From an uncultured Clostridia bacterium (lineage in GTDB: Bacteria > Bacillota > Clostridia > Lachnospirales > Bianqueaceae): a stretch of 59,604 bases of DNA. The stretch covers positions 1 to 59,604 of the forward strand of contig CALWBZ010000106.1 of assembly GCA_944376225.1 (NCBI GenBank), given 5' to 3'. A program made the translations under genes and the position numbers. The notes under the pieces are model-generated. The model was not told the origin of the DNA and ran no database searches. It saw only the letters and a list, made by a program, of their open reading frames with translations. Below are positions 20,742 to 29,722 of the stretch, one piece after another. Every line of letters begins with the position of its first letter. The first letter of the stretch is position 1.

Positions 20742-21565
20742 GAACGCTCTTCGTTTCCGATCTGGACGGAACGCTTCTTCATTCAGAAGGATGTCTCTCG
20801 GATAGAACGCGGAGGGTTTTAGGAAGAGTGACGGAGGCGGGCGCGTTGTTTACGTATGCCACAGCCCGTTCCGTTCATTCTGCCCGTATCGTGACCCAGG
20901 GGTGGCGGCCAAGTCTTCCGGTCATCGTATATAATGGTGTGATGATTCTGGGAGAGAAGGCGGAAACACCCCTGGTTTTTAACACCTTCAGCGCGGAGGA
21001 ACGTGGGTGGCTGCGAGGGAGCTTTAAGGAAGCGAAGATTTCGCCCCTGGTCTATGCCTTTATAGAGGGCCGTGAGCGGGTATCCTGGCGGGAGGATCGC
21101 ACGAATAAAGGAACAGAAGCTTATCTTGCCAAACGGCAGAATGATAGGCGTCTGCGTCCCTGCATGGAAGAGGAGGCTTTGTTTTCGGGTGAAGCCTTTT
21201 ATTATACCTGTATCGGTACGAGGGAGGAACTCGCGCCGTTATATGAACGGTTGGAGAGATGGGGGCGGTGCCGGCTTACCTTTCAGCGAGAGCTGTATGG
21301 ACAGGGCGAATGGTGGTTGGAGGTTATGCCTTATCAGGCGACCAAGGCTCATGCGGCGCTGCAGCTCAAGGAATGGCTGGGCTGCGAGCGGCTCGTCGTC
21401 TTCGGCGACGGACTTAACGACCTTCCTTTGTTTCAGGTCGCGGATGCCTGCTATGCCATGGAAAACGGTGCTCAGGCTCTGAAGGAGCGAGCGACGGGGA
21501 TCTTAAAGAAAAACGATGAAGACGGGGTCGCCCTGTGGTTAGAGGAACATCTTTTGAATGTATGA
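20738..21565 (+). CDS. HAD-superfamily (Cof-type) hydrolase
   Basis: The 275-residue protein is probably a phosphatase of sugar or cofactor phosphates. It shows FVSDLDGTLLHSEG (nucleophile Asp and acid Asp), a C2-type cap domain in the middle, and VFGDGLNDLPLF (metal Asp pair) near the end. The GTG start overlaps the lgt stop (GTGA), so the genes are translationally coupled. The substrate is not predictable. Confidence 0.88.
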   Translation: MRTLFVSDLDGTLLHSEGCLSDRTRRVLGRVTEAGALFTYATARSVHSARIVTQGWRPSLPVIVYNGVMILGEKAETPLVFNTFSAEERGWLRGSFKEAKISPLVYAFIEGRERVSWREDRTNKGTEAYLAKRQNDRRLRPCMEEEALFSGEAFYYTCIGTREELAPLYERLERWGRCRLTFQRELYGQGEWWLEVMPYQATKAHAALQLKEWLGCERLVVFGDGLNDLPLFQVADACYAMENGAQALKERATGILKKNDEDGVALWLEEHLLNV

Positions 21566-21572
21566 AATAAAG

Positions 21573-21605
21573 AGCGAGGTGCAGTTTAATATGCTGCACC
21601 TCGCT
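21573..21605. terminator. Bidirectional terminator between the HAD gene and the sugar operon
   Basis: The perfect 12-bp stem AGCGAGGTGCAG / CTGCACCTCGCT has A-rich sequence on the left and TTTA on the right, so it can serve both converging units. Confidence 0.75.
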
Positions 21606-21690
21606 TTATGATTCGCGGTTTCTCAGGAAGCGATGTCTTGTGAACACGCTCTTTCTATGAGAGGCCATCCCGAAGCGCTGACGAAAGGGA

Positions 21691-22845
21691 TCAGATCTCC
21701 GGAATGTCTATGGTTACCTCGCGTCCCAGCTTGGCGGAACGCACGATTCCATCGATAATCGCCTGGTTGATGATGATCTGAGAGGTGGGGACGGGGGCGG
21801 AACCGCCGGTTTCCACCGCGTCCAGGAAGGAACGAATCTTGCGATAGAAGAGTTCGTCAAAAGCGTTGGGCAGGATGGGAAGGACGGTTTCCACGGTTTG
21901 TCCCGCCACCTCGTGATAGAGGGTCATGGGTCCGCTCATGCTTCCGTTCCAGCATTCGGTGGAAGGAATCCGCAGACCGCCCTCGGTACCCAGGATGATG
22001 GTATCTCCCGGGGTGTCCAGATTCATGGCCCAGGCGATGCGGAAATCGAGGACGATATCCCCCTCCAGGCGGATAAAGGCCGCCGCGAAATCATCCACGG
22101 CAAAAGCCTTGGCATATTCGGGATGATGGGGGTAGGTCTCCGGTCGTGTGCCAAAGAAGGCGGACTGATATCCGGATACGGTCAGAGGCTTCGGATACCC
22201 TAAAGCGTTCAGTACCAGATCCAGGGAATAGCAGCCGATATCGCCCACGGCGCCGATTCCGGCGGTCTCGTCGGTGATGAAGGAGGTGCCGTAGGGGGTA
22301 GGAATGCCCCGCTGACGCCCTCCGCCGGTCTGTACATAATAAATCTTTCCCAGGACTCCGGAGCGGACAATCTTGCCGATCTGCTGCATGTTTTCGTCAA
22401 AACGGGGTTGAAATCCCACGGAGAGCAGCTTCCCGCTCTGTTTTTCGGCCTTTCGCATGGCGACGGCTTCTTCCAGGGTGACGCACATGGGTTTTTCCAC
22501 CAGCACGTTAATGCCCGCCTTAAGGGCGTCGATGGTGCATTCGGCGTGAGCCCTGTTATAGGTGCAGACGCTGACCACATCCAGCTTCTCCGCGGCCAGC
22601 ATTTCCTTGTGGCTGGGATAGAACCGTACGCCGGACACGCCCAGCTTACGAAACAGCGCTTCCGCCTTGCCGGGGACAAGATCTGCCGCTGCGACGATCT
22701 CGGCGTCGGGGCAGCGCAGATAACTCTCGATATGGGCCTCCGAGATCCAGCCCGTTCCGATGATGCCCACCTTCAGCTTGGGGCCGGCGTAGGCGTTCGA
22801 TGAGACTTCCTGATTTTCTTTGAAACGATCCGCAATGCTTCCCAT
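21691..22845 (-). CDS. Gfo/Idh/MocA-family NAD(P)-dependent oxidoreductase
   Basis: A 384-residue sugar or inositol dehydrogenase type. It has a Rossmann loop VGIIGTGWISEAH (about 26-38), the family EKP motif in VLVEKPMCVTLEEAV, and a C-terminal alpha/beta domain. It is the last gene of a minus-strand operon after the GH4 enzyme and the TIM-barrel isomerase, spaced 10 bp, with RBS AGGAGG. The setting suggests it oxidises or reduces a sugar released by the glycosidase; the substrate is unknown. Confidence 0.9.
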   Translation of the reverse strand: MGSIADRFKENQEVSSNAYAGPKLKVGIIGTGWISEAHIESYLRCPDAEIVAAADLVPGKAEALFRKLGVSGVRFYPSHKEMLAAEKLDVVSVCTYNRAHAECTIDALKAGINVLVEKPMCVTLEEAVAMRKAEKQSGKLLSVGFQPRFDENMQQIGKIVRSGVLGKIYYVQTGGGRQRGIPTPYGTSFITDETAGIGAVGDIGCYSLDLVLNALGYPKPLTVSGYQSAFFGTRPETYPHHPEYAKAFAVDDFAAAFIRLEGDIVLDFRIAWAMNLDTPGDTIILGTEGGLRIPSTECWNGSMSGPMTLYHEVAGQTVETVLPILPNAFDELFYRKIRSFLDAVETGGSAPVPTSQIIINQAIIDGIVRSAKLGREVTIDIPEI

Positions 22846-22855
22846 AATATTCCTC

Positions 22856-23674
22856 CTAATATCCCAATGACGTCAAATAGACTCTGCTGGCCCGCGCGGC
22901 TTCCTCGGCGGTCTGTCCCTTGGGCGGACGATCCAGTTCCACGATCAGCCACTTCGCTCCGGCATCCTCCGATGCTTTTAAGATGGCGGGCATATCCTGA
23001 AGACCGGCTCCCAGGGCGCGAAACTCGAAGGAAGTGGATTCCGAAGCGCGCTTTTGGGTTGTTCCGATCAGTTCGTACTGAGGAGAGGCGTTTTCTCCCT
23101 CCATAAAATAGTCCTTTAGATGAACGAGGGGCGCCCTGCCCGCGTATTTGCGCAGATAGGCGCAAGGATCTTCCCCGGCCACGCTCACCCAGCAGGTATC
23201 CAGCTCCGTCTCTAAAAGCGAGGCGGGAATCGCGGAATACATACGGTCCAGGGCATACTGACCGCTAATCATGGTAAATTCAAAATCATGATTATGATAC
23301 AACAGTTTCATATCCTGACGCAGGCACTCCTCGGCGATCATCCGAATGTCCTCAAGGGTCTGTTCATATAGAGGCATGGCGGGACGGCGAGCCTCTTCTA
23401 ACCAAGGAATCGCGATATAGGGACAACCGATGGTTTTATACTGGGCGACGACGCCCGTCGGATCCGCCAGGAGCTCCGTCAGAGGCACATGGGCGGAAAC
23501 GGGGGAGAGATCGTTCTTCTCCAAAAGTTCTTTGACCTCCGATGGGGAGTGGCCGTAGAGCCCCGCGAATTCGATGCCGGTATAGCCCATGAGACGGACT
23601 TTTTCCAGCGTCTTAGGAAGGTCGGCGTTTGCCTCCTCCCGAAGGGAATAGAGTTGTAAACCGATGGGCAGCAA
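22856..23674 (-). CDS. TIM-barrel sugar phosphate isomerase/epimerase
   Basis: The 272-residue protein belongs to the AP endonuclease 2-like xylose isomerase group: IGLQLYSLREE start, GYTGIEFAGLYG, LYHNHDFEF (metal His and Glu region), ELDTCWVSVAGEDP and WLIVELDRPPKG. These enzymes isomerise or epimerise keto-sugars with a divalent metal. The start is a TTG at 23674 with AAGGAGGG seven bases before it. It lies between the GH4 and oxidoreductase genes and is probably co-translated with them. Confidence 0.88.
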   Translation of the reverse strand: MLPIGLQLYSLREEANADLPKTLEKVRLMGYTGIEFAGLYGHSPSEVKELLEKNDLSPVSAHVPLTELLADPTGVVAQYKTIGCPYIAIPWLEEARRPAMPLYEQTLEDIRMIAEECLRQDMKLLYHNHDFEFTMISGQYALDRMYSAIPASLLETELDTCWVSVAGEDPCAYLRKYAGRAPLVHLKDYFMEGENASPQYELIGTTQKRASESTSFEFRALGAGLQDMPAILKASEDAGAKWLIVELDRPPKGQTAEEAARASRVYLTSLGY

Positions 23675-23692
23675 AGAAATCCCTCCTTAATC

Positions 23693-25012
23693 TTAATGAT
23701 ATACGGGAAGCCAGTCCTTATGGGCTTCCAGCAGTTCGTCGCACATGGATACGATATCGTCCAGAGAAAGCTCTCCGCCTGTATGGGGGTCCATCATGGC
23801 CGCCTGATAGACCGCGTCCTTCCTCTTGGTTCTGGCCGCTTCAATGGTGAGAAGCTGCGGGTAGATATTGCTGCTGTTCATGGCCGCGAGCTGTAGGGGA
23901 AGCGCGCCTACATGACAGGGATGAATCCCCTGATTATCCACCAGACAGGGGACTTCCACGCAGGCATCCGTCGAGAGATTGTCGATCAGGTGAGTGTTTA
24001 GAACATTTCCGCCGATCTTATAGGGGGTATTCGTCACGATAGACTCCATGATCCAAGAAGCGTACTCATGGCTGCGGGTATGAGAGATCTTTCCGTTTGC
24101 CATGATTTCATCCCGTTCCTTTTCCCAGCGGGCAATCTGGTTGACACAGCGGCGAGGATACTCGTCCAGCGGGATATTATACCGGTCGATCAGCTCCGGA
24201 TAGCGGCCCTTAATAAAGAAAGCGTTATATTCGGCGTTGTGTTCGCTGGATTCCGTACAATAGTAACCGAGACGGCGGATGTATTCGTAACGCGTCATGT
24301 CCGTATGTTTTTCGGTATCGTTTTTTGCAAGGGCGCGGCGGCGGATCTCGGGATACAGGTCGTTGCCCTCACGGTCTCGGATTTCCAGGAGCCAGGCCAT
24401 ATGGTTAATGCCCGCGATCAGCTCGCGGCGGCCTTCCAGTTTATCTTCCATATCCAGAGACTTTAGGAGATGCTCGGAACACACCTGCACGCTGTGGCAC
24501 AGTCCCACGGTCTTGATGGGCGTGTAACGCTGCATGTAACCGGACAGGATCGCCATAGGGTTTGTATAGTTCAGGAGCCAGGCGTCGGGACACACATCCG
24601 CCATATCCTGAGCGAAGTCTTCCATAACGGGAATGGTGCGAAGCCCCCGCATGATCCCGCCGATTCCCAGGGTATCCGCGATGGTCTGTCGAAGACCGTA
24701 TTTCTTAGGAATCTCGAAATCGATGATGGTGCAGGGATCGTACCCACCTACCTGAATCGCGTTCACGACGAAATCCGCGCCCCGCAGGGCTTCCTTGCGG
24801 TTTTTAGGCCCCAGATGGGTGGTGATCCGCGCTCTGTCTTCATTAATATTATGATTCAGAGCAGACAGAAGCAGTTCGGACTCGGACAGCCGCTTGCCGT
24901 CGATGTCGTACAAAGCGAATTCGCTTTGCCTGAGTACCGGAGAACACATGCAGTCGCCCAAGACGTTCTTGGCGAATACGGTACTGCCGGCCCCCATAAA
25001 CGTAATTTTCAT
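23693..25012 (-). CDS. Family 4 glycoside hydrolase (alpha-galactosidase/alpha-glucosidase type)
   Basis: GH4 enzymes use NAD+ and Mn2+ in a redox-assisted hydrolysis. The 439-residue protein begins with MKITFMGAGSTVF (NAD loop), has NYTNPM, LCHSVQ with the metal-binding Cys, and AGINHMAWLL with the metal-binding His. The CHSVQ form resembles alpha-galactosidase MelA and alpha-glucosidase AglA rather than phospho-beta-glucosidases. It opens the three-gene operon, with RBS AGGAGG. No transporter or regulator gene is adjacent. Confidence 0.9.
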   Translation of the reverse strand: MKITFMGAGSTVFAKNVLGDCMCSPVLRQSEFALYDIDGKRLSESELLLSALNHNINEDRARITTHLGPKNRKEALRGADFVVNAIQVGGYDPCTIIDFEIPKKYGLRQTIADTLGIGGIMRGLRTIPVMEDFAQDMADVCPDAWLLNYTNPMAILSGYMQRYTPIKTVGLCHSVQVCSEHLLKSLDMEDKLEGRRELIAGINHMAWLLEIRDREGNDLYPEIRRRALAKNDTEKHTDMTRYEYIRRLGYYCTESSEHNAEYNAFFIKGRYPELIDRYNIPLDEYPRRCVNQIARWEKERDEIMANGKISHTRSHEYASWIMESIVTNTPYKIGGNVLNTHLIDNLSTDACVEVPCLVDNQGIHPCHVGALPLQLAAMNSSNIYPQLLTIEAARTKRKDAVYQAAMMDPHTGGELSLDDIVSMCDELLEAHKDWLPVYH

Positions 25013-25038
25013 AAAATTTCCTACCTCCTATCCTTTCT

Positions 25039-25053
25039 TTTGTTCAAAACAAA
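25039..25053. promoter_or_regulatory. Small inverted repeat, possible operator of the sugar operon
   Basis: TTTGTT-CAA-AACAAA lies between the -10 box and the RBS of the GH4 gene, a position suited to repression. The arms are only 6 bp and A/T-rich, so this is weak. Confidence 0.25.
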
Positions 25054-25070
25054 CAACGAGGTTTGACTGC

Positions 25071-25099
25071 ATAATAGCAGATTTGCGGGAAAAAGGCAA
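25071..25099 (-). promoter_or_regulatory. Candidate promoter of the sugar operon
   Basis: On the minus strand: TTGCCT (25094-25099), a 17-nt spacer and TATTAT (25071-25076), about 60 bp before the GH4 ATG. Confidence 0.5.
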
Positions 25100-25187
25100 T
25101 AGGATGCCGGAAAAAAAGTTGAAGAAATATAAAGAGGGGTAATTATTACAAAAGAATTACAAAATGGGATCAAATATTAAAAAGGTG

Positions 25188-25216
25188 TTGACAAACAGGG
25201 CGGAAAGTGTTACAGT
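25188..25216 (+). promoter_or_regulatory. Promoter of the CHAP hydrolase gene
   Basis: A perfect TTGACA (25188-25193), a 17-nt spacer and TACAGT (25211-25216), about 44 bp before the ATG. Confidence 0.6.
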
Positions 25217-25259
25217 ATACCCGTGCTATTTTTTAAGAAACAGGAAAGGAAGTTTAAGC

Positions 25260-27050
25260 ATGAAGAAATTAGCCAAGGTTGTCGTCTCCTTATGCCTGAG
25301 CCTCGCGCTCTTACTGGCCTATCTGCCGGCAACCACTGTACAGGCAGCCGCGTCGTTTACGCCGCGTCTTTCTGCGCCGAGCAGCGACAACCCTTACTAT
25401 TTCAGCAACATGAACCTGTATTATAGATACGGGTATGGGATGCCGAACTGCACGGCATACGCATACGGAAGAATTTATGAGATACTGGGTACGGAGCCGA
25501 ATCTGAGCCGTTGGAACGCGGGGCAGTGGTGGTTTGATAATATCAATTACGGTTGGTATTCTTACGGCAGCACGCCCAGAGTCGGGGCGGTGGCCTGCTG
25601 GGACAGATGGGATCAGAATACGGGACACGTGGCCGTGGTTGAGGCGGTCTACGATGACGGAAGCGTGCTGATCTCCGAGTCTTCCTGGAGTGGAGCGATG
25701 TTCCGCACCCGCGTCATGAACGCGAACGGAACCGGATTCCTCACCGGTTATCGTTTCCTGGGATATATCTACGCGGTGGGAGCCGGAGTCGGCAGCTCCG
25801 ACAGTTCTTCCTCCGTTTCCGGCGGACACAGCGAGCTGTCCATGGGAAGCCGCGGGAGCCAGGTGTCGGAAATGCAGCAGCAGCTGTATGAGCTGGGTTA
25901 TCTGAATACGGCGCCGGACGGCTATTTCGGCACAATGACCCACAGCGCTGTCATGGTATTTCAGAGAGAGAACGGCCTTGTGGTGGACGGAATCTTTGGC
26001 GTGGCGTCTTGGGCGAAGCTTTACAGCGACGATGTAGTCGCCGCGGGAAGTTCGGGTATCGGCAGCGATGAGCCCAGTGAGGAAGAGGAAACGACTCCTC
26101 CGGCCAACGATTCGGCGGAAGAGGAAGAAGAGACAACTCCTCCGGCTAATGATTCGACGGAAGAAGAGACGACCCCTCCGGCTAATGACTCGACGGAAGA
26201 AAACGAGAGTCAGGGAACGGGCGCCCAGTCCATGCCTAATCTGTATCTGTGGGATGTGGCCGACGCGGTCGCGACGCTGCAGCAGATGCTGAACGATAAA
26301 GGTTACAACGCGGGAGTTGTGGACGGAGATTTCGGCATGGCGACCTATAATGCCGTTAAGGCCTTCCAGAGAGCCAACGGGCTCGTCGTGGACGGTATGG
26401 TGGGCCAGCAGACATGGGCTAAGCTGTACGGAGACGGCGTCAGCGCGCCGGCGGAAGAACCGGACGCGCCCGTGGAGGAGACGCCTTCCCAGGGTGGAAA
26501 CGCTTCTACCGATGTGGATCCCGCTTCGATGCCGGCGCTGTCCTACAACAGTGTGAACAGCTATGTGGGAACCTTGCAGACGTTACTGAACCAGAAGGGA
26601 TATAACGCGGGAGTGGTCGATAACATTTTCGGTTCGGCTACATACAGCGCGGTAAAGGCCTTCCAGCGGGCGAACGGGCTTGTCGTAGACGGTTATGTGG
26701 GATATCAGACATGGTCTGCCCTCTGCGGCAGCAGCGTGAGCGCGGATCAGACTCCGGCAGTGGACGACACGCCGGCAGAGGATACGACGCCCGAAGAGAG
26801 CGTGCCGGATAACAGTGAGAATAACGCCGTGGTCGATACGGCCGTCCTGCCGACGATTCGTCTTTGGGACACCAACGATACGGTGGCGAAACTGCAGCAG
26901 ATTTTAAACGAAAAGGGTTATAACGCGGGAACGGTGGACGGCATCTTCGGCATGGCGACATACCGTGCGGTCCGCGGATTCCAGGCCAGTAACGGACTTC
27001 CCGTAGACGGATGGGTTGGGCCTGTTACTTGGGAACTATTATTACAATAA
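25260..27050 (+). CDS. Secreted CHAP-domain cell-wall hydrolase with four peptidoglycan-binding domains
   Basis: A signal peptide (MKKLAKVVVSLCLSLALLL, cut after VQA) is followed by a CHAP amidase/endopeptidase domain (about 40-180) with the catalytic Cys in MPNCTAYAYGR (about 63) and His in TGHVAVVEAV (about 122). Four peptidoglycan-binding repeats follow at about 190-255, 326-390, 424-488 and 532-596. Each has the LQ..L...GYN.G.VDG.FG pattern and ends W..L. Acidic Thr/Pro linkers join them. It probably trims or splits the cell wall. The ATG at 25260 has RBS GGAAAGGAAG; an upstream in-frame start is rejected as it would bury the signal peptide. Confidence 0.9.
   Translation: MKKLAKVVVSLCLSLALLLAYLPATTVQAAASFTPRLSAPSSDNPYYFSNMNLYYRYGYGMPNCTAYAYGRIYEILGTEPNLSRWNAGQWWFDNINYGWYSYGSTPRVGAVACWDRWDQNTGHVAVVEAVYDDGSVLISESSWSGAMFRTRVMNANGTGFLTGYRFLGYIYAVGAGVGSSDSSSSVSGGHSELSMGSRGSQVSEMQQQLYELGYLNTAPDGYFGTMTHSAVMVFQRENGLVVDGIFGVASWAKLYSDDVVAAGSSGIGSDEPSEEEETTPPANDSAEEEEETTPPANDSTEEETTPPANDSTEENESQGTGAQSMPNLYLWDVADAVATLQQMLNDKGYNAGVVDGDFGMATYNAVKAFQRANGLVVDGMVGQQTWAKLYGDGVSAPAEEPDAPVEETPSQGGNASTDVDPASMPALSYNSVNSYVGTLQTLLNQKGYNAGVVDNIFGSATYSAVKAFQRANGLVVDGYVGYQTWSALCGSSVSADQTPAVDDTPAEDTTPEESVPDNSENNAVVDTAVLPTIRLWDTNDTVAKLQQILNEKGYNAGTVDGIFGMATYRAVRGFQASNGLPVDGWVGPVTWELLLQ
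26091..26201 (+). repeat. Three in-frame linker repeats in the CHAP gene
   Basis: Near-identical DNA units encode TTPPANDS followed by Ala or Thr and several Glu, three times in a row. They form the flexible linker between the first and second peptidoglycan-binding domains and are prone to slippage in length. Confidence 0.8.
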
Positions 27051-27079
27051 GATAACGGGGAATAAGATACGATAAAGAG

Positions 27080-27146
27080 CCGCGATCAGCGGACAAGCTC
27101 CCAAAGCTCATAAGAGAGAGGAGTTTGCCGCGGATCGCGGTTTTTT
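27080..27146 (+). terminator. Terminator after the CHAP gene
   Basis: CCGCGATCAGCGG (27080-27092) pairs with CCGCGGATCGCGG (27128-27140) with one bulge on each side, followed by TTTTTT (27141-27146). Confidence 0.7.
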
Positions 27147-27380
27147 GCGTTGTGGGCGTTTTCTCGGAAAACATGATGAGAAAACAGGACGGGGACGGCG
27201 TCACGGGGAGAAAAAGGGCATAGATACAAGGAAAACCTCGGTTTTATCGTAGGCGTGAACCAAAAGAGCAAAAAGAACAAAATGAGCAAAACGGCACGGG
27301 GGGATCCATTTTTTAGAGAGATGATGTATGCTATAGATGGCAACGGGATATCCCCGTAAAAAGAAAGGAGGGTTGGAGCT
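27147..27380 (+). other. Non-coding stretch before the Tad leader
   Basis: No credible gene is seen here. The stretch is A/G-rich on the plus strand. A possible extended -10 (TG-C-TATAGA, 27329-27337) lies 44 bp before the leader-peptide start and could drive the Tad operon; the -35 is unclear. Confidence 0.3.
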
Positions 27381-27407
27381 TTGTTCTGTATGAAGGATTC
27401 TGCCTGA
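27381..27407 (+). CDS. Putative 8-residue leader peptide of the Tad operon
   Basis: TTG 27381 to TGA 27405 encodes MFCMKDSA (TTG read as Met). A strong AAAGGAGGG (27364-27372) sits at a good distance. The ORF ends inside the 5' arm of a possible antiterminator and shortly before a terminator hairpin, the layout of a translation-controlled attenuator. It is very short, and there is no run of one amino-acid codon to name a signal. Confidence 0.4.
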   Translation: MFCMKDSA

Positions 27408-27452
27408 CTGACGGAAGACGGGCAGACATAACCGTCTGCCCGCAATTTTTTT
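27399..27452 (+). promoter_or_regulatory. Putative attenuator with alternative hairpins before the Tad operon
   Basis: GGGCAGAC (27420-27427) pairs perfectly with GTCTGCCC (27434-27441), followed by GCAATTTTTTT: a good terminator only about 20 nt before the tadZ start. The same arm can pair instead with TCTGCC (27399-27404), which is the tail of the leader ORF. The two pairings exclude each other, so ribosome position on the leader could decide termination. This is read directly from sequence; the regulation is inference. Confidence 0.55.
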
Positions 27453-27471
27453 AGAAAGGTGTTTAAGGATC

Positions 27472-28545
27472 ATGGCGATAAAGGCAATTCCGGTGTGGAT
27501 TCATCTGGAGGATACGCAGTACCAACAGCGGTTGACAGCTTACTTGCGGCAATTTCAGAACGATAAGATTGAAGTACGAGAACAATGGGAGGCAGGCGTC
27601 CGCCGGGTCTCCGATCATAAGGAAGAGGCGGAGGACGGAATCTGGCTTTGTTTTCACGGAGAGGAAAAAGAAGATCCCACAGGGGTCTGCGCGTATCAGC
27701 AGGGCACGGTTTTGACGAAGATTTTTCGCGGGGAGAGGAGCCCAGGAGTTTCCGACGGGTATCGGCCGGAGGAACCGGGGACGCAGGCTCTCGAGGAGGA
27801 GGAACCGGAGTATGCTCGGCGAGAGATCTTGGAAGGACTTCGGGGAGTCTATTCGCCCATCGGCGGATGCGGCAAGACCACATTCGCGTTGGCCTATTGT
27901 GAGATTCTGGCCAGGACATATCCCTCCCGCAAGGTTTTGTACTGGAGCGCCGAGGGAGCCGGGGATTGGAAACTGTATTTCCGCAATGAATGTCCGTACA
28001 ATATGTCGGATCTGATATATTGCATGTTGATGGAGGGGCTGGGAGACATGGGGGAATATCTGAGGGAAGTGGCGGTAGGACAGGAGAACGGCGTTTATTT
28101 TATTCGGCCGTGTCACAGCTTTCAGGATCTGAATTCCTTGACAGAAAATGAACTGTATCAACTCCTGCTCGTCCTCACCGGGTATTTCGACACAGTAATA
28201 TGCGATATGAATACGGCCTTTGAGAGTGTAAATCGATGGATCCTGCGATACTGCGGGCAACGCTTTTATCTATTTAACGAAAGTCCCGGCGGGATCCTGA
28301 AAATGCAGGAGTATATTGACGGACTGAAAAAGCGCGGAGAAGAAGAGGAGTTCTTGGGAGAGCGAAGCGCGTTCTTATATGTGGGCGGCAAAGGAAACGA
28401 CGGTGCAGAGAAAACGGCGATACGAGGTTATAACCCGAGGGCGATTCTTCCTTGGTGCAATCGACTCTTTCGGGAAAACAACGGGCGATTGCAGATGAGA
28501 CAGGACAACAGCTATTATGAACGAATACGACAGCTGGTTCAATAA
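27472..28545 (+). CDS. TadZ/CpaE-like P-loop ATPase of the Tad pilus
   Basis: TadZ proteins are ParA/MinD-type ATPases that place the Tad secretion machine. The 357-residue product has a variable N-terminal region (1-115) and a deviant Walker A SPIGGCGKTTFALAY (about 125), without the usual leading Lys, then a ParA-like core (VICDMNTAF). It is the first gene of the pilus operon, and its 3' end overlaps tadA by 29 bp, implying coupling. Confidence 0.78.
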   Translation: MAIKAIPVWIHLEDTQYQQRLTAYLRQFQNDKIEVREQWEAGVRRVSDHKEEAEDGIWLCFHGEEKEDPTGVCAYQQGTVLTKIFRGERSPGVSDGYRPEEPGTQALEEEEPEYARREILEGLRGVYSPIGGCGKTTFALAYCEILARTYPSRKVLYWSAEGAGDWKLYFRNECPYNMSDLIYCMLMEGLGDMGEYLREVAVGQENGVYFIRPCHSFQDLNSLTENELYQLLLVLTGYFDTVICDMNTAFESVNRWILRYCGQRFYLFNESPGGILKMQEYIDGLKKRGEEEEFLGERSAFLYVGGKGNDGAEKTAIRGYNPRAILPWCNRLFRENNGRLQMRQDNSYYERIRQLVQ

Positions 28546-29722
28546 AGAGGAAGAGGAACGGTATATCCGGCTTCGACAGGAGGTGCAGAGACGTTTAGGG
28601 AGGGAGAAGCAGGAGACGGATCCGATGGTGCGCCGGCAGATCTACGAGGTCTTATCCCGGGAAGCGGACCGAGCGTATATTCCCGTAAAGGAACGGGTGG
28701 GCCTGGGACATAGGATCTTCTACGCGCTGCGGGGATTGGACATTCTGCAGCCCCTACTGGAGGATGAGTCTGTTACGGAGATCATGGTAAACGGCCCGGA
28801 ACATATCTATGTGGAACGCCAAGGGAAGATGATCCGCACGAGAGGACGTTTCGAGAATCCAAGACGGTTGGAAGACGTGATTCAACAGATCGTGGGAAGT
28901 ATCAACAGGCGCGTAAACGAGGCGGATCCCATCGCGGACGCCCGTTTGGCGGACGGTTCCAGAGTGAATGTCATTCTTCCTCCCATTGCCTTAAACGGGC
29001 CAATTCTCACAATTCGCAAGTTTCGTAAAGAACCCATCCAGGTGGAAGAAATGATTCATTGGAACACCTTTACCAGGGAGGCCGCCGCGTTTTTGAAGGA
29101 ACTGGTGGAGAAACGCTACAATGTTTTTGTATGCGGGGGAACGGGCGCGGGAAAGACGACCCTCTTAAATGTACTCAGTAACTTCATCCCCTCCGGAGAA
29201 AGGGTCATTACCATCGAAGACGCGGCAGAACTCCGCTTGTCTTCTCTGGAAAACGTGATTACCCTGGAAACACGAGACGGGAGTTCGGACGGGAAGGGGA
29301 GGGTGACGATGAGGGATCTAATCCGCGCCAGCCTCCGGACGAGGCCGGACCGTATTATTGTTGGAGAAGTACGGGGAGCCGAAGCGCTGGATATGTTGAG
29401 CGCGATGAATACCGGACATGAAGGGTCTCTTTCTACCGGGCATTCCAATTCCACGAAGGACATGATCTCCCGCTTAGAGACAATGGTGCTCATGGGGGCG
29501 GAACTCCCCGTAGAAGCCATCAGACAGCAGATTGCTTCCGCCATCGACATCTTCGTATATATCGCGAGAATGAGGGACGGCCGCAGGGCGGTGACGGAGA
29601 TCTCCCAGGTTCTGGGGATGGACAGGGGACAGGTCAAACTGGATCCGTTGTTCGTATATCGGGAGGGCCGTTTGGTTCGCACAGACGCCGGCCTGCATCG
29701 AAGAAAGGAAAGAGACGCGTGA
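28517..29722 (+). CDS. TadA/CpaF-family pilus assembly ATPase
   Basis: A hexameric secretion ATPase that powers pilin export and assembly. The 401 residues contain the N-terminal domain (VTEIMVNGPEHIYVER, a classic CpaF block), Walker A FVCGGTGAGKTTLLN (about 205), the Asp box ITIEDAAELRL, Walker B RIIVGEVRGAEALDML and the His box NTGHEGSLSTGHSN. Its stop overlaps the GTG of tadB. Confidence 0.93.
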   Translation: MNEYDSWFNKEEEERYIRLRQEVQRRLGREKQETDPMVRRQIYEVLSREADRAYIPVKERVGLGHRIFYALRGLDILQPLLEDESVTEIMVNGPEHIYVERQGKMIRTRGRFENPRRLEDVIQQIVGSINRRVNEADPIADARLADGSRVNVILPPIALNGPILTIRKFRKEPIQVEEMIHWNTFTREAAAFLKELVEKRYNVFVCGGTGAGKTTLLNVLSNFIPSGERVITIEDAAELRLSSLENVITLETRDGSSDGKGRVTMRDLIRASLRTRPDRIIVGEVRGAEALDMLSAMNTGHEGSLSTGHSNSTKDMISRLETMVLMGAELPVEAIRQQIASAIDIFVYIARMRDGRRAVTEISQVLGMDRGQVKLDPLFVYREGRLVRTDAGLHRRKERDA

